Below, piece after piece: positions 44,492 to 53,625 of a stretch of DNA of 64,000 nt. How positions within the stretch are numbered: the first letter of the stretch is position 1; every line of letters begins with the position of its first letter. Below the pieces are notes generated by a model. That model was not told the DNA's origin and did no database searches. It saw only the letters and a program-made list of their open reading frames with translations. A program made the translations under genes and the position numbers. Location: the NCBI RefSeq assembly GCF_024734665.1, contig NZ_CP102931.1, positions 2,664,001 through 2,728,000 on the forward strand. The letters are read 5' to 3'. Source of the DNA: Variovorax paradoxus (lineage in GTDB: Bacteria; Pseudomonadota; Gammaproteobacteria; Burkholderiales; Burkholderiaceae_C).

Positions 44492-45214
44492 ATGTCCTCT
44501 TCCCGACTCTTCGTGCTGATCCCGTGTGCCGGCTCCGGCTATCGCGCGGGGCATGCGCAGTCCACCCAGCCCAAGCAGTACCGGCGCCTGGCCGGCCTGC
44601 CGATGGTGGCCCACACGCTGGAGGCCTTCCGCGCGCTGGCGGGGCGCTTCGCCGGGCTGGCGCTGGTGGTGTCGCCGGACGACCGCGATGTGGATGCGGT
44701 GCTGCCGCGCTTTCCCGCCGAGAACGAATACCTGCTGCGCGTGGGCGGCGTGACCCGCGCGGCCACGGTGCGCAATGGCCTCGTGGCGCTGCGGCAGAAG
44801 GGCGCTGGCGCACACGACTGGGTGCTGGTGCACGACGCGGCGCGCTGCCTCGTCACCTCGAGCCAGATCGAAGCGCTGATCGCAGCCTGCGAGCACGACG
44901 CCGTCGGCGGCCTGCTGGCGCAGCGGTTGGCGGACACGCTGAAGTCGTCGACGGCCGAAAGCCGCGTGGCCCAGACTCTGCCGCGCGCCGACAAGTGGCT
45001 GGCGCAGACGCCGCAGATGTTCCGCATTGGCATGCTGCTCGACGCGCTGGAACGCACAGGCGACACCGTAACCGACGAGGCCGGCGCCATCGAGGCGGTC
45101 GGCTTGTCGCCGCTGCTTGTGCCAGGCAGCGCGCAGAACTTCAAGGTGACCTTTCCCGAAGACTTTGCACTGGCCGAGGCGGTTCTGCTGGGCCGCAAGA
45201 AGGGCCTGGCATGA
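44492..45214 (+). CDS. ispD: 2-C-methyl-D-erythritol 4-phosphate cytidylyltransferase
   Basis: A 240-residue nucleotidyltransferase of the MEP isoprenoid pathway. The N-terminal CTP-binding motif reads [20 protein letters not shown], with three or so residues more than usual before [13 protein letters not shown] and [11 protein letters not shown] follow as expected. It forms CDP-ME. The ATG at 44492 has no clear ribosome site; a TTG 11 codons earlier is possible. The stop overlaps the ispF start. Confidence 0.93.
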   Translation: MSSSRLFVLIPCAGSGYRAGHAQSTQPKQYRRLAGLPMVAHTLEAFRALAGRFAGLALVVSPDDRDVDAVLPRFPAENEYLLRVGGVTRAATVRNGLVALRQKGAGAHDWVLVHDAARCLVTSSQIEALIAACEHDAVGGLLAQRLADTLKSSTAESRVAQTLPRADKWLAQTPQMFRIGMLLDALERTGDTVTDEAGAIEAVGLSPLLVPGSAQNFKVTFPEDFALAEAVLLGRKKGLA

Positions 45215-45699
45215 CGAGCGCTTTCAACATCCGCGTGGGCGAGGGCTGGGACGTTCACCAGCTGGTGGCGGGGCGCAAGCTGATCCTGGGCGGTGTCGAG
45301 GTGCCGCACACCACCGGCCTGCTGGGGCACTCGGACGCCGACGTGCTGCTGCACGCCATTACCGATGCGCTGCTGGGCGGCGCGGGGCTGGGCGACATCG
45401 GCCGGCATTTTCCGGACACCGATCCGCAGTTTCGCGGCGCCGATTCGTCGGTGCTGCTGGCCGAGGCGGCGCGCCGGGTGCGCGCGGTGGGCTGGGAGAT
45501 CGGGAATGTCGACAGCACCGTGATCGCGCAGGCGCCCAAGCTCGCGCCGCACATTCCGCTCATGTGCCAGCGCATCGCCGACACGCTGGGCATTGCGATC
45601 GAGCAGGTGAACGTGAAGGCGAAGACGGCCGAGAAGCTCGGCCCGGTGGGCGAGGGCCGCGCGATGGAAGCCCGCGCGGCCGTTCTTCTCCACCGCTGA
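45211..45699 (+). CDS. ispF: 2-C-methyl-D-erythritol 2,4-cyclodiphosphate synthase
   Basis: A 162-residue Isp[10 protein letters not shown] with the zinc-binding D and [26 protein letters not shown] and the C-terminal [14 protein letters not shown] are all diagnostic. It closes the cyclodiphosphate in the MEP pathway. It overlaps ispD as ATGA, so the two consecutive-pathway enzymes are coupled. Confidence 0.96.
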   Translation: MTSAFNIRVGEGWDVHQLVAGRKLILGGVEVPHTTGLLGHSDADVLLHAITDALLGGAGLGDIGRHFPDTDPQFRGADSSVLLAEAARRVRAVGWEIGNVDSTVIAQAPKLAPHIPLMCQRIADTLGIAIEQVNVKAKTAEKLGPVGEGRAMEARAAVLLHR

Positions 45700-45709
45700 C
45701 GCGGCCGGA

Positions 45710-47194
45710 TCAGGCCGGCTTCTTGCCGCCGCCCTGCGGCTCGCCGGGCTTGGCGCTGCCCGGCGGCATCGCGCGCGGCATCCGGATGTGTGCCGCCAGG
45801 CCGCGGCCCGGCGTGCTGGTCAGCGCAAAGGTGCCGCCCATGCGCTCGATGTTCTTCGCCACGATCGACAGGCCCAGGCCCGCACCGGCGGCTGACGTGC
45901 GCGCCGCATCGCCACGGAAGAAGGGCTTGGTCAGCTGCGAGAGCAGGGCGGGCTCGACGCCCGCGCCGTGGTCGCGCACCTTGATCAGCACCGCGTCGTT
46001 GTTGGCCTGCGCCTGGATCGTCACGTCGGCCACGCCTGTGGAGGGCGATTTGCCGTAGCGCCGCGCGTTCTCGACCAGGTTGGAAATCACGCGCGTGAGT
46101 TCGACTTCGTCGCCCAGCACCCGCAGGTCGGGGGGCACCTCGACCTTGATGTTCATCTCCTCGTAGTCCTGCACTGCATAGGTACAGGCATCCACCACGT
46201 CGCGCAGCAGCACGGGGCGCGGATCGACATGGTCGGGCCGCGCGTAGTCGAGGAACTTGTCGATGATCGCGTCGAGTTGGGCGATGTCAGCGGCCATGTG
46301 GTCGCGCGCGTCTTCGTCGGCCACGCTCATTTCGGTTTCCAGCCGCAGCCGGGCCAGTGGCGTACGCAGGTCGTGCGAGATGCCGGCCAGCATGATGGCG
46401 CGGTCCTGCTCGATCTTGGCGAGCTGGTCCGCCATTCGGTTGAAGCCGATGTTGACCGCGCGGATCTCATTGGTGCGGGCGCGCTCGTCGAGCCGGTGTG
46501 CCTCGTACTCGCCTTCGCGCACCTGCATGGTCGCGCGCGACAGCTGCTTGAGCGGCAGGTTGATGAGCCGGGTGATCAGCGCCGCGCCGGCCAGCGACAG
46601 CGCCATGGCGGTGCTGAGCCACACCAGCCAGGTGCGCCCGCCCACGCGGCTGAAGCGCGTGGGGTCGAGCAGCAGCCAGTAGGTGTCGCTCTCGATGGTG
46701 AAGCCGATCCACAGGCCCGCCTCGTCGTTCACGCGGCTTGCGACCGTGGTGCCTTCGCCCAATTGGTCGATCAGCTCCTCGGTCACGCGCAGGTCGAGCG
46801 CGCCGCTGGTGTAGGGCTGGAACCGGTCGTTGGGCTCGCGCGGCAGGATGCGCACGCCCTCCTGGTCGGCCAGCGTCTTGATCAGCGACACCCGGGTGAT
46901 GGCGTCCGAATACACCAGCGCGGCGCGCGTGAGGTTCACGAGCGAGGCGATCTGGTGCGCGGTTTGAATGGCGCGGGGCTCGTATTCGAGCGAGCGGAAG
47001 GTCTGCAGCCAGGCGACGGTACAGCCGATCAGCAGCAGCGCCAGCAGGAAGAAGGTGCGCCAGAAAAGGCTGAAGCCCAGCTTGAGGCCGGGGCGTCGGT
47101 CACGTTGCGCGCTCGCTTCGAGCGGGCTCGGCATCGTGACTTGTGCGCCGTCCTCCTGAGCGGGGCCTGGTCTGGTGGATTGGCCGATGGCCAC
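45710..47194 (-). CDS. EnvZ-type sensor histidine kinase
   Basis: A 494-residue sensor kinase. TM1 is at about 42-64, a periplasmic domain at about 65-188, TM2 at about 189-210, then HAMP. The phospho-acceptor is H274 in GISHDLRTPLARLR, and the ATPase domain has NLVENARRYG and GAGLGLSIV. The overall pattern matches EnvZ, or RisS in Bordetella. The C-terminal 20 residues are Gly/Lys/Pro-rich. It lies 14 nt after the response regulator gene. It may sense osmotic or acid stress; the signal is inferred from family only. Confidence 0.9.
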   Translation of the reverse strand: MAIGQSTRPGPAQEDGAQVTMPSPLEASAQRDRRPGLKLGFSLFWRTFFLLALLLIGCTVAWLQTFRSLEYEPRAIQTAHQIASLVNLTRAALVYSDAITRVSLIKTLADQEGVRILPREPNDRFQPYTSGALDLRVTEELIDQLGEGTTVASRVNDEAGLWIGFTIESDTYWLLLDPTRFSRVGGRTWLVWLSTAMALSLAGAALITRLINLPLKQLSRATMQVREGEYEAHRLDERARTNEIRAVNIGFNRMADQLAKIEQDRAIMLAGISHDLRTPLARLRLETEMSVADEDARDHMAADIAQLDAIIDKFLDYARPDHVDPRPVLLRDVVDACTYAVQDYEEMNIKVEVPPDLRVLGDEVELTRVISNLVENARRYGKSPSTGVADVTIQAQANNDAVLIKVRDHGAGVEPALLSQLTKPFFRGDAARTSAAGAGLGLSIVAKNIERMGGTFALTSTPGRGLAAHIRMPRAMPPGSAKPGEPQGGGKKPA

Positions 47195-47208
47195 CTCTCA
47201 ACGTGGCG

Positions 47209-47940
47209 TCAGGCCGTGCCGTCCGGCACGAACACGTAGCCCACGCCCCAGACGGTCTGGATGTAGCGCGGCGCGGCGGCGTCGGACTCGACCAGCTTGC
47301 GCAGGCGCGAAATCTGCACGTCCAGGCTGCGGTCGAAGGGCTCGAACTCGCGCCCGCGCGCCAGCTGGGCCAGCTTTTCGCGCGACAGCGGTTGACGCGG
47401 ATGGCGCACCAGCGCCTTCAGCATCGCGAACTCGCCGGTGGTCAGCGAGAGCTCTTCGCCATCCTTTTTCAAGGTGCGCGAGCCGAGATCGAAGGCGAAC
47501 GGGCCGAAAGTGACGGTCTCGTTCTCCGTGGAGGGGGCACCCGGCGCTTCGAGCGGCGGGCGGCGGCGCAGCACTGCGTGCACACGGGCCAGCAGTTCGC
47601 GCGGGTTGAAAGGCTTGCCGAGGTAGTCGTCTGCGCCGACTTCGAGACCGACGATGCGGTCCACGTCTTCGCCCTTGGCGGTGAGCATGATGATCGGCGT
47701 GCGGTCGTTGGCTGCGCGCAGGCGTCGGCAGACCGAGAGGCCGTCTTCGCCGGGCATCATCAAGTCGAGCACGATCAGGTCGACCGTGTCGCGCAACAGG
47801 ATGCGGTTGAGCGCCTTGCCGTCCTCGGCCACGATCACTTCAAAACCTTCCTGGGTCAGATAGCGGCGCAGGAGGTCGCGGATGCGGGCGTCGTCGTCGA
47901 CGATCACGATCTTGTCGGTGCGAGCGGGAACTTGAGTCAT
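47209..47940 (-). CDS. ompR: OmpR-family response regulator
   Basis: A 243-residue response regulator. The receiver has acidic D15-D17, phospho-acceptor D59 in VLDLMMPGEDG, and the conserved K of GKPFNPRELL. The C-terminal winged helix has SLTTGEFAMLKAL and a DVQISRLRKL recognition region, close to E. coli OmpR. The pair corresponds to RisAS of Bordetella. It is followed by the kinase gene and divergent from a small exported protein gene. Confidence 0.92.
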   Translation of the reverse strand: MTQVPARTDKIVIVDDDARIRDLLRRYLTQEGFEVIVAEDGKALNRILLRDTVDLIVLDLMMPGEDGLSVCRRLRAANDRTPIIMLTAKGEDVDRIVGLEVGADDYLGKPFNPRELLARVHAVLRRRPPLEAPGAPSTENETVTFGPFAFDLGSRTLKKDGEELSLTTGEFAMLKALVRHPRQPLSREKLAQLARGREFEPFDRSLDVQISRLRKLVESDAAAPRYIQTVWGVGYVFVPDGTA

Positions 47941-47955
47941 TTCTACAACGATGAA

Positions 47956-48033
47956 TTTGTAACAGGGCCGATTCTGAAGGCGTTGGGTGGTCGTTGAGCC
48001 GGATTTACTTATGGTTTGACACTAAGTTACAAA
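47956..48033. promoter_or_regulatory. Possible regulator-binding inverted repeat upstream of ompR
   Basis: TTTGTAAC at 47956-47963 and its exact reverse complement GTTACAAA at 48026-48033 flank the space just upstream of the ompR start. A TTGACA hexamer at 48016-48021 may be a -35 box on the plus strand, but no matching -10 was found. The local sequence is much more AT-rich than its surroundings. Binding by OmpR itself is a guess. Confidence 0.3.
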
Positions 48034-48112
48034 ACTTGCGGACGCTCGCCGTCTGGTCATCTGACGTTAGCGCGGAGGTGGCAAAGTCGCTCTTCCTGAT
48101 GACTTCCACTCA

Positions 48113-48472
48113 ATGAGACGTCCTTTTTCAGCCCTCCCGTTCATCCTCGTTTTCGCCTGCGGCCCGTCGCTGGCGGTGTCTGGCGACTTTTTCAGGGTGG
48201 GCGAGGTGCGTCGCAGCGAGGTCCGGGACGCGGTGGCGGCCCATCGGGCCGCGCAGCGCGAGGAAGTCCGCCGCGAACAGGCAATTGCCGGCCGGCGCCT
48301 TACCGCCGCCGAGCTGTTCGAGCTGCGGCAGCAGGTCCGCGGCCAATGGACCCCGCCCGCGGCGGGTGCTTTGCTCAATTCGGCAGAATCGCAGCCGGCC
48401 GAGCGGATCGTGCCGGTGCCTTCGGCCGCGGACCGCCAGTCGCTGACCGCGCCGCGCAGCCAACGCCGCTGA
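48113..48472 (+). CDS. Small exported hypothetical protein
   Basis: A 119-residue protein with a likely signal peptide (about 1-21, ending SLA). A charged, helical middle part is rich in Arg, Glu and Ala (RAAQREEVRREQA) and ends in a Ser/Pro/Arg tail. Family not recognised. No good ribosome site precedes the ATG, though GGAGG lies 35 nt upstream. A clear terminator follows 16 nt after its stop, which supports a real transcript. Confidence 0.6.
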   Translation: MRRPFSALPFILVFACGPSLAVSGDFFRVGEVRRSEVRDAVAAHRAAQREEVRREQAIAGRRLTAAELFELRQQVRGQWTPPAAGALLNSAESQPAERIVPVPSAADRQSLTAPRSQRR

Positions 48473-48487
48473 CGCACCGGCTGGCCT

Positions 48488-48519
48488 GCCTGCGTGCTTG
48501 CTAACGCAGGCCTGTTTTT
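48488..48519 (+). terminator. Rho-independent terminator
   Basis: The stem GCCTGCGT / ACGCAGGC with an 8-nt loop GCTTGCTA is followed by CTGTTTTT. It ends the small exported protein gene before the SIMPL-domain gene. Confidence 0.8.
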
Positions 48520-48546
48520 CACACCAACAAAAGGGAGTACTTCGCC

Positions 48547-49254
48547 TTGAAGAAAAAAATCAAACTGCTCGCGGCCTGCGCCGCCCTGGCCGCTGCCGGT
48601 AATGCACTGGCCCAGAACGTCGTCACACCCGCGCCACAGAACGTGCTGCAGCTGACGGCTTCCGGCGCGATCGAAGTCCAGCAGGACATGCTGAGCATGA
48701 CGCTCGTGACCACCCGCGACGCGACCGACGCAGCCACCGTGCAGACGCAGCTGAAGGCCGCGCTCGACGCCGCACTGGCCGAAGCGAAGAAGAACGCGCA
48801 GGCAGGCCAGCTCGACGTGCGCACCGGCAACTTCAGCCTGTCGCCGCGCTACACGAAGGACGGCAAGATCAACGGTTGGCAGGGCTCGACCGAGCTGGTG
48901 CTCGAAGGCCGAGACTTCCCGCGCATCACCCAGACGGCCGGCCGCATCACCACGCTCAGCGTGGGCAATGTGGGCTTTGGCCTGAGCCGCGAACAGCGCG
49001 CCAAGACCGAGACCGAGGCGCAGAACATCGCCATCGAGAACTTCAAGCAGAAGGCTGGCGAACTGGCCAAGGGCTTCGGCTTCGGCGGCTACACGCTGCG
49101 CGAGGTGTCGGTAAACGCGAGCGACAACGGCCCGATCCGCCCGCGCATGATGGCGGTGCAGGCCAAGTCGTTCTCGGCCGATTCGGCTGTGCCGGTCGAA
49201 GCCGGCAAGACCAGCGTGGTGGTGAGCGTGTCGGGCTCGGTGCAGCTCAAATAA
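48547..49254 (+). CDS. Exported SIMPL-domain (DUF541) protein
   Basis: A 235-residue protein with a signal peptide (KKKIKLLAACAALAAAGNALA, cleaved near residue 22) followed by a SIMPL/DUF541 domain. QLTASGAIEVQQDMLSMTL and GVGFGLS-like and RPRMMAVQ segments are typical. The start codon is TTG at 48547, supported by GGGAG 9 nt upstream and by the immediate KKK signal. Such periplasmic proteins (BP26, YggE) are linked to oxidative stress resistance, with unclear mechanism. It is convergent with the 3-hydroxybutyrate dehydrogenase gene. Confidence 0.85.
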   Translation: MKKKIKLLAACAALAAAGNALAQNVVTPAPQNVLQLTASGAIEVQQDMLSMTLVTTRDATDAATVQTQLKAALDAALAEAKKNAQAGQLDVRTGNFSLSPRYTKDGKINGWQGSTELVLEGRDFPRITQTAGRITTLSVGNVGFGLSREQRAKTETEAQNIAIENFKQKAGELAKGFGFGGYTLREVSVNASDNGPIRPRMMAVQAKSFSADSAVPVEAGKTSVVVSVSGSVQLK

Positions 49255-49255
49255 G

Positions 49256-49277
49256 AGAAACCCGTACCGACGGGCTA
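49256..49277. terminator. Possible bidirectional terminator between convergent genes
   Basis: The stem CCCGT / ACGGG with loop ACCG (49261-49274) lies between the SIMPL gene and bdhA. On the minus strand it is followed by TTTCTC. The stem is short, so confidence is low. Confidence 0.35.
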
Positions 49278-49281
49278 CCCT

Positions 49282-50052
49282 TTATTGGGCAGTCCAGCCG
49301 CCGTCCATGGCCCAGGCAACGCCCCGGACCTGGTCGGCCGCCGGCGAGCACAGGAAGACGGCGAGGCCGCCCAGTTGCTCGACCGTGGTGAACTGCAGCG
49401 AAGGCTGCTTTTCGCCCAGCAGGTCGTTTTGTGCCTGCGCGGCTGTGATGCCTTCTCGCGCTGCGCGGTCGTCGATCTGCTTTTGCACCAGCTGGGTCAG
49501 CACCCAGCCTGGGCAGATTGCATTGACGGTGATGCCGGTGGTTGCGGTTTCGAGTGCGACCGACTTGGTCAGGCCGACGATGCCGTGCTTGGCCGCCACA
49601 TAGGCCGATTTCTGCGCCGACGCCACGAGGCCATGAGCTGATGCGATGTTGATGACGCGGCCCCAGTTGGCTTCGCGCATCGCGGGAATTGCCAGGCGCG
49701 TTGTATGAAACGCGCTGGTGAGGTTGATTGCGATGATGGCGTCCCAACGTTCGGTGGGAAAGTCTTCGACCTTGGCCACATGCTGGATGCCGGCGTTGTT
49801 CATGAGGACGTCGACACGGCCGAACTTCGAAGCGGCGAAGCTCATCATGTCTTCGATCTGGTCGGGCTTGCTCATGTCGGCGCCGTGGTATTCGGCGCGC
49901 ACGCCGAGAGCTTCGATCTCGGCCTTTGGGGTTTCGGCATCGCCGAAGCCGTTGAGCACGATGTTTGCTCCTTGTTGAGCGAGAGCCTTGGCGATGGCGA
50001 GGCCAATGCCGCTGGTGGACCCCGTGACAAGCGCGGTTTTGCCTTTGAGCAT
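49282..50052 (-). CDS. bdhA: 3-hydroxybutyrate dehydrogenase (SDR)
   Basis: A 256-residue short-chain dehydrogenase. The NAD motif TGSTSGIG is at 10-17, then NNAGIQHV, the Ser of INIASAHG, and the catalytic YVAAK. ICPGWVLTQLVQKQI and the substrate-binding QPSLQFTTVEQLG match PHB-cycle 3-hydroxybutyrate dehydrogenases. It converts 3-hydroxybutyrate to acetoacetate, which fits an organism with PHA metabolism (phaR lies 4 kb away). ATG 50052 is preceded by GGAG at 10 nt; an in-frame TTG three codons earlier is less likely. Confidence 0.93.
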   Translation of the reverse strand: MLKGKTALVTGSTSGIGLAIAKALAQQGANIVLNGFGDAETPKAEIEALGVRAEYHGADMSKPDQIEDMMSFAASKFGRVDVLMNNAGIQHVAKVEDFPTERWDAIIAINLTSAFHTTRLAIPAMREANWGRVINIASAHGLVASAQKSAYVAAKHGIVGLTKSVALETATTGITVNAICPGWVLTQLVQKQIDDRAAREGITAAQAQNDLLGEKQPSLQFTTVEQLGGLAVFLCSPAADQVRGVAWAMDGGWTAQ

Positions 50053-50120
50053 GAAGATCAATCTCCGGATGAATTAGGATGCGACGAGACAATTATCCGC
50101 ACCAGGACGACTTCGTTTTC

Positions 50121-51071
50121 ATGACCGAACCGACGCTTCATTACGTGGCGTGCGACGACGCCCAGGGCGGCCATCGCATGGCCTATTGGCAATGGGGCGA
50201 CGCGCGCAGTGCGCATGTCGTGATCTGCGTGCACGGGCTGACCCGGCAGGGTCGCGATTTCGACCTGCTGGCGCAAGCCATCGTGGCGCGCGCCGAAGGC
50301 AATGTGCGCGTGGTCTGCCCTGACGTGGTGGGCCGTGGGCGCAGCGACTGGTTGCGCGACCCGGCCTTCTATCAAGTGCCGGTGTATGCGGCAGACATGG
50401 TCGCGCTGATTGCGCAGCTGCATCGCGAGCAGGCCATCGACACGCTCGACTATCTGGGCACCAGCATGGGCGGGCTGATCGGCTTCGTGCTCGCGGGCCA
50501 CAAGGAACTGCCGCTGGCGCGGCCCATCCGCCGCTTCATCGCGAACGATGTCGGTCCGACGATCGAGCCGGCCGCGGTGCAGCGCATTGGCGCCTACGTG
50601 GGGAAGAACGGCAGCTACGAGAGCGTGCAGGCGGCGGCCGATGCCATGTGGGCGCTGTCGACCACCTTCGGCCCGCACACGCCGGCCCAGTGGCTGGCGC
50701 TGTCGCAGCACATGGTGGTGCCTGCGTCGCAGCGCACGGCCGATGGCTCGGCCAAGGTCGAGGCGGGCGGTGGTGATGAAGGCTCCTGGCTGCTTCACTA
50801 CGATCCGGCCATCGGCGTGGCGCTGCGCGCCATCACCCCCGAGGCCGCGGCACAGGGTGGCGCAATCATGTGGAGCCTGTACGACGCCATCGAGGCGCGC
50901 ACGCTCATCACGCGCGGCGCCGTATCGGATCTGCTGTCGCGCGAAACTGCCCTGGCCATGACGCAGCGCGGCCCGCATGCCAAGCTGGTCGAGTTCGATG
51001 GCGTGGGCCATGCGCCGACCTTTGTGGACCCCGCACAGATCGCTGCCGTCACCGACTTCCTTTTCGACTGA
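50121..51071 (+). CDS. Alpha/beta-hydrolase
   Basis: A 316-residue hydrolase. ICVHGLTRQGRDFD carries the oxyanion region, the nucleophile elbow is LGTSMGGL, and a C-terminal GVGHAPTF supplies the His. The CPDVVGRGRSDW segment is common in esterases and C-C bond hydrolases. The substrate is unknown; being divergent from bdhA, it may be a hydroxybutyrate-oligomer or ester hydrolase, but this is a guess. ATG 50121 is preferred over 50079, which lacks a spaced ribosome site. Confidence 0.8.
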   Translation: MTEPTLHYVACDDAQGGHRMAYWQWGDARSAHVVICVHGLTRQGRDFDLLAQAIVARAEGNVRVVCPDVVGRGRSDWLRDPAFYQVPVYAADMVALIAQLHREQAIDTLDYLGTSMGGLIGFVLAGHKELPLARPIRRFIANDVGPTIEPAAVQRIGAYVGKNGSYESVQAAADAMWALSTTFGPHTPAQWLALSQHMVVPASQRTADGSAKVEAGGGDEGSWLLHYDPAIGVALRAITPEAAAQGGAIMWSLYDAIEARTLITRGAVSDLLSRETALAMTQRGPHAKLVEFDGVGHAPTFVDPAQIAAVTDFLFD

Positions 51072-51126
51072 GTGATTGAGTGAGCGAAGCGTGAAGCGCG
51101 ATTCTTCGAGCCTCCAGACGGCACCC

Positions 51127-53331
51127 ATGTCCGATGCGGCCATGGTCGACTACCCGTTGTCCGCCGCAACGGCCGACCGCACGCCGGTGATGGAGAACAT
51201 GCTGGCGCGCGCGCGTGCGTTCGCCGAGCCGCTGATCGCCGATGAAAAGCTCGACACGGGAGAGAACACGCTCGCACACGCCGACGCGGTGGCCACCATC
51301 GTCGCGAAGATGGGTGGCTCCGAGGCCATGCAGGCGGCGAGCTACCTGGTCTATTCGTGCCAGCACCTGAATCGCCCGCAGGAGGTGATCGCCAAGGTGT
51401 TCGGCGACAACTTCGCGGCGCTCGCGGTCGAGACGACCAAGCTGGTGCGCGTGCAGGAGCAGGCCCGCTCGGCCTCGCAGGGGCATCACGCCGAAGGCGC
51501 CGGCGCTCAGACCGAGAACGTGCGCAAGATGCTGCTGGCGTTCTCGCGCGACCTGCGCGTGGTGATGCTGCGGCTGGCCTCGCGCCTGCAGACACTGCGG
51601 CATGCGGCTGCGAGCAAGCGGCCTGCGCCGGAGGGTGTGGCGCGCGAGTCGCTGCAGGTGTTTGCGCCGCTGGCCAACCGCCTGGGCATCTGGCAGGTGA
51701 AGTGGGAGATCGAAGATCTTTCGTTCCGCTTCCTCGAGCCTGAAACCTACAAGCTGATCGCGCGCCTGCTCGACGAAAAGCGCATCGAGCGCGAAGGGCA
51801 CGTCGAGCAACTGCGCTCGCAGCTGGAGAGCGAACTGCAGGCCGAAGGCGTCAAGGCCGCGGTGCAGGGGCGGCCCAAGAACATCTACAGCATCGTCAAG
51901 AAGATGCGCGGCAAGTCGCTCGACTTCGAGCAGGTCTTCGACATCCTCGCGCTGCGCGTGGTGGTGCCCGACGTGAAGGACTGCTATGCGGCCCTGGCGT
52001 GGGTGCACTCGCATTTCCAGCCCATCGACGAAGAGTTCGACGACTACATCGCGCGGCCCAAGCCCAACGGCTACCAGTCGCTGCACACGGTGGTGCGCGA
52101 GCTGTTGGATGGCAAGGCAGGCAAGCCGATCGAGATCCAGATTCGCACCGAAGAGATGCACGACCACGCCGAGCATGGCGTGGCGGCGCACTGGGCCTAC
52201 AAGGAAGCGGGCCACAAGGGCTACGCGGGCGTGTGGGCCAGCGGCGAGTACGACGCGAAGATCGCGGTGCTGCGGCAACTGCTGGCGTGGGAGCGCGATC
52301 TTTCGGGTGGCCTGCAGGGGCAGGGGCTTTTCGACGACCGCATCTATGTGCTGACGCCCGATGCTGCCATCGTCGAACTGCCGCAGGGCGCGACGCCGGT
52401 CGACTTTGCCTACACCGTGCACACCACACTGGGCCATCGCTGCCGCGGGGCGCGTGTCGACGGCGCGATGGTGCCGTTGAACACGCCGCTGTCGAACGGG
52501 CAGACGGTCGAGATCATCGCGGCCAAGGAAGGCGGGCCCTCGCGCGACTGGCTCAATGCCGAACTGGGCTACCTCGCCAGCCATCGTGCACGTGCGAAGG
52601 TGCGTGCATGGTTCAACGCGCAGATCACGCACGAGACCGTGGCGCGCGGACGCGAAGCGGTCGAGAAGCTGCTGCAGCGCGAAGGCAAGACGGCCGTGCG
52701 GCTCGAAGACCTGGCGTCGCAGCTGGGCTTCAAGTCGGCGGACCATCTGTTCGAAGTGGTCGGCAAGGACGAGTTCTCGCTGCGCAACATCGAGACGCTG
52801 CTGCGCCCACCGGAGCCCGCGCCAGGGCCCGACGACGGCGTGCTCATCAAGAAGGCGCGCGGCAGCGAGAAGTCGGGCAAGGGCGGCGTGCTCGTGGTGG
52901 GTGTGTCTTCGTTGATGACGCAGCTTGCCAAGTGCTGCAAGCCCGCGCCGCCCGATGCCATTCGCGGCTTCGTCACGCGAGGCCACGGCGTCAGCGTGCA
53001 CCGCAGCGATTGCAGCAACTTCCGCACGATGGCCGCGAAGGATGGCGAGCGCGTCATCGACGTGGAGTGGGGCGTCGCGAAGAAGGGCGCCGACGCGCCC
53101 GTGTATGCGGTGGACGTGGCTGTCGAAGCGGCCGACCGGCAGGGCCTGCTGCGCGATATCTCCGATGTGTTCGCACGCGAGAAGATGAATGTGATCGGCG
53201 TGCAGACGCAGTCGATCAAGGGCACGGCGTGGATGACGTTCACCGTTGAAATCGCGGATGCCGCGCGGCTCACGCAGGTTCTTGGCATGGTCACGGCAGT
53301 GATTGGTGTGCGATCTGCACGTCGTCGCTGA
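51127..53331 (+). CDS. relA: RelA-type (p)ppGpp synthetase
   Basis: About 734 residues with the RelA/SpoT layout. The N-terminal HD region is degenerate: where SpoT has HDTVED, it reads YSCQHLNRP, so hydrolase activity is unlikely. The synthetase domain has RPKNIYSIVKKM and RPKPNGYQSLHT. The TGS domain begins DDRIYVLTPDA, the CC/zinc-finger domain has AKCCKPAPPDAI, and a C-terminal ACT domain follows. It makes (p)ppGpp at stalled ribosomes. The start is uncertain: ATG 51127 is chosen over GTG 51091. It lies 55 nt after the hydrolase gene. Confidence 0.92.
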   Translation: MSDAAMVDYPLSAATADRTPVMENMLARARAFAEPLIADEKLDTGENTLAHADAVATIVAKMGGSEAMQAASYLVYSCQHLNRPQEVIAKVFGDNFAALAVETTKLVRVQEQARSASQGHHAEGAGAQTENVRKMLLAFSRDLRVVMLRLASRLQTLRHAAASKRPAPEGVARESLQVFAPLANRLGIWQVKWEIEDLSFRFLEPETYKLIARLLDEKRIEREGHVEQLRSQLESELQAEGVKAAVQGRPKNIYSIVKKMRGKSLDFEQVFDILALRVVVPDVKDCYAALAWVHSHFQPIDEEFDDYIARPKPNGYQSLHTVVRELLDGKAGKPIEIQIRTEEMHDHAEHGVAAHWAYKEAGHKGYAGVWASGEYDAKIAVLRQLLAWERDLSGGLQGQGLFDDRIYVLTPDAAIVELPQGATPVDFAYTVHTTLGHRCRGARVDGAMVPLNTPLSNGQTVEIIAAKEGGPSRDWLNAELGYLASHRARAKVRAWFNAQITHETVARGREAVEKLLQREGKTAVRLEDLASQLGFKSADHLFEVVGKDEFSLRNIETLLRPPEPAPGPDDGVLIKKARGSEKSGKGGVLVVGVSSLMTQLAKCCKPAPPDAIRGFVTRGHGVSVHRSDCSNFRTMAAKDGERVIDVEWGVAKKGADAPVYAVDVAVEAADRQGLLRDISDVFAREKMNVIGVQTQSIKGTAWMTFTVEIADAARLTQVLGMVTAVIGVRSARRR

Positions 53332-53356
53332 AAAGCACGTTTTCTCCTGCTACAAT
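53328..53356 (+). promoter_or_regulatory. Promoter of tRNA-Val
   Basis: A -10 box TACAAT lies at 53351-53356, and a weaker -35 CTGAAA at 53328-53333 gives 17-nt spacing. The -35 overlaps the last codons of relA. The tRNA starts 24 nt after the -10 box. Confidence 0.6.
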
Positions 53357-53379
53357 AGCTGCTTCTCGGACACATCCTT

Positions 53380-53456
53380 AGGCGCGTAGCTCAGCTGGTT
53401 AGAGCACCACCTTGACATGGTGGGGGTCGTTGGTTCGAGTCCAATCGCGCCTACCA
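53380..53456 (+). tRNA. tRNA-Val (anticodon GAC)
   Basis: A 77-nt cloverleaf. The acceptor stem is AGGCGCG paired with CGCGCCT and followed by ACCA, so the CCA is encoded. The D-arm is GCTCAGCTGGTTAGAGC, the anticodon loop TTGACAT gives GAC, and the T-arm has TTCGAGT. It stands alone between relA and a zinc-ribbon protein gene. Confidence 0.97.
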
Positions 53457-53625
53457 ATTTCTGCTTCAGCCCCGGCCAACCACCGGATCAGCTGACAGAG
53501 CATGCACCGGGTTCCCCGGTGCACATATCGTCCCTTGTGGTGATGCAGGCAAAGACCTTGGCCATGTTGTTGTGCTACCTTGGCTGCTCTGCAATTCCAT
53601 TCCACTTTTCTTGATAAGCGATCAG

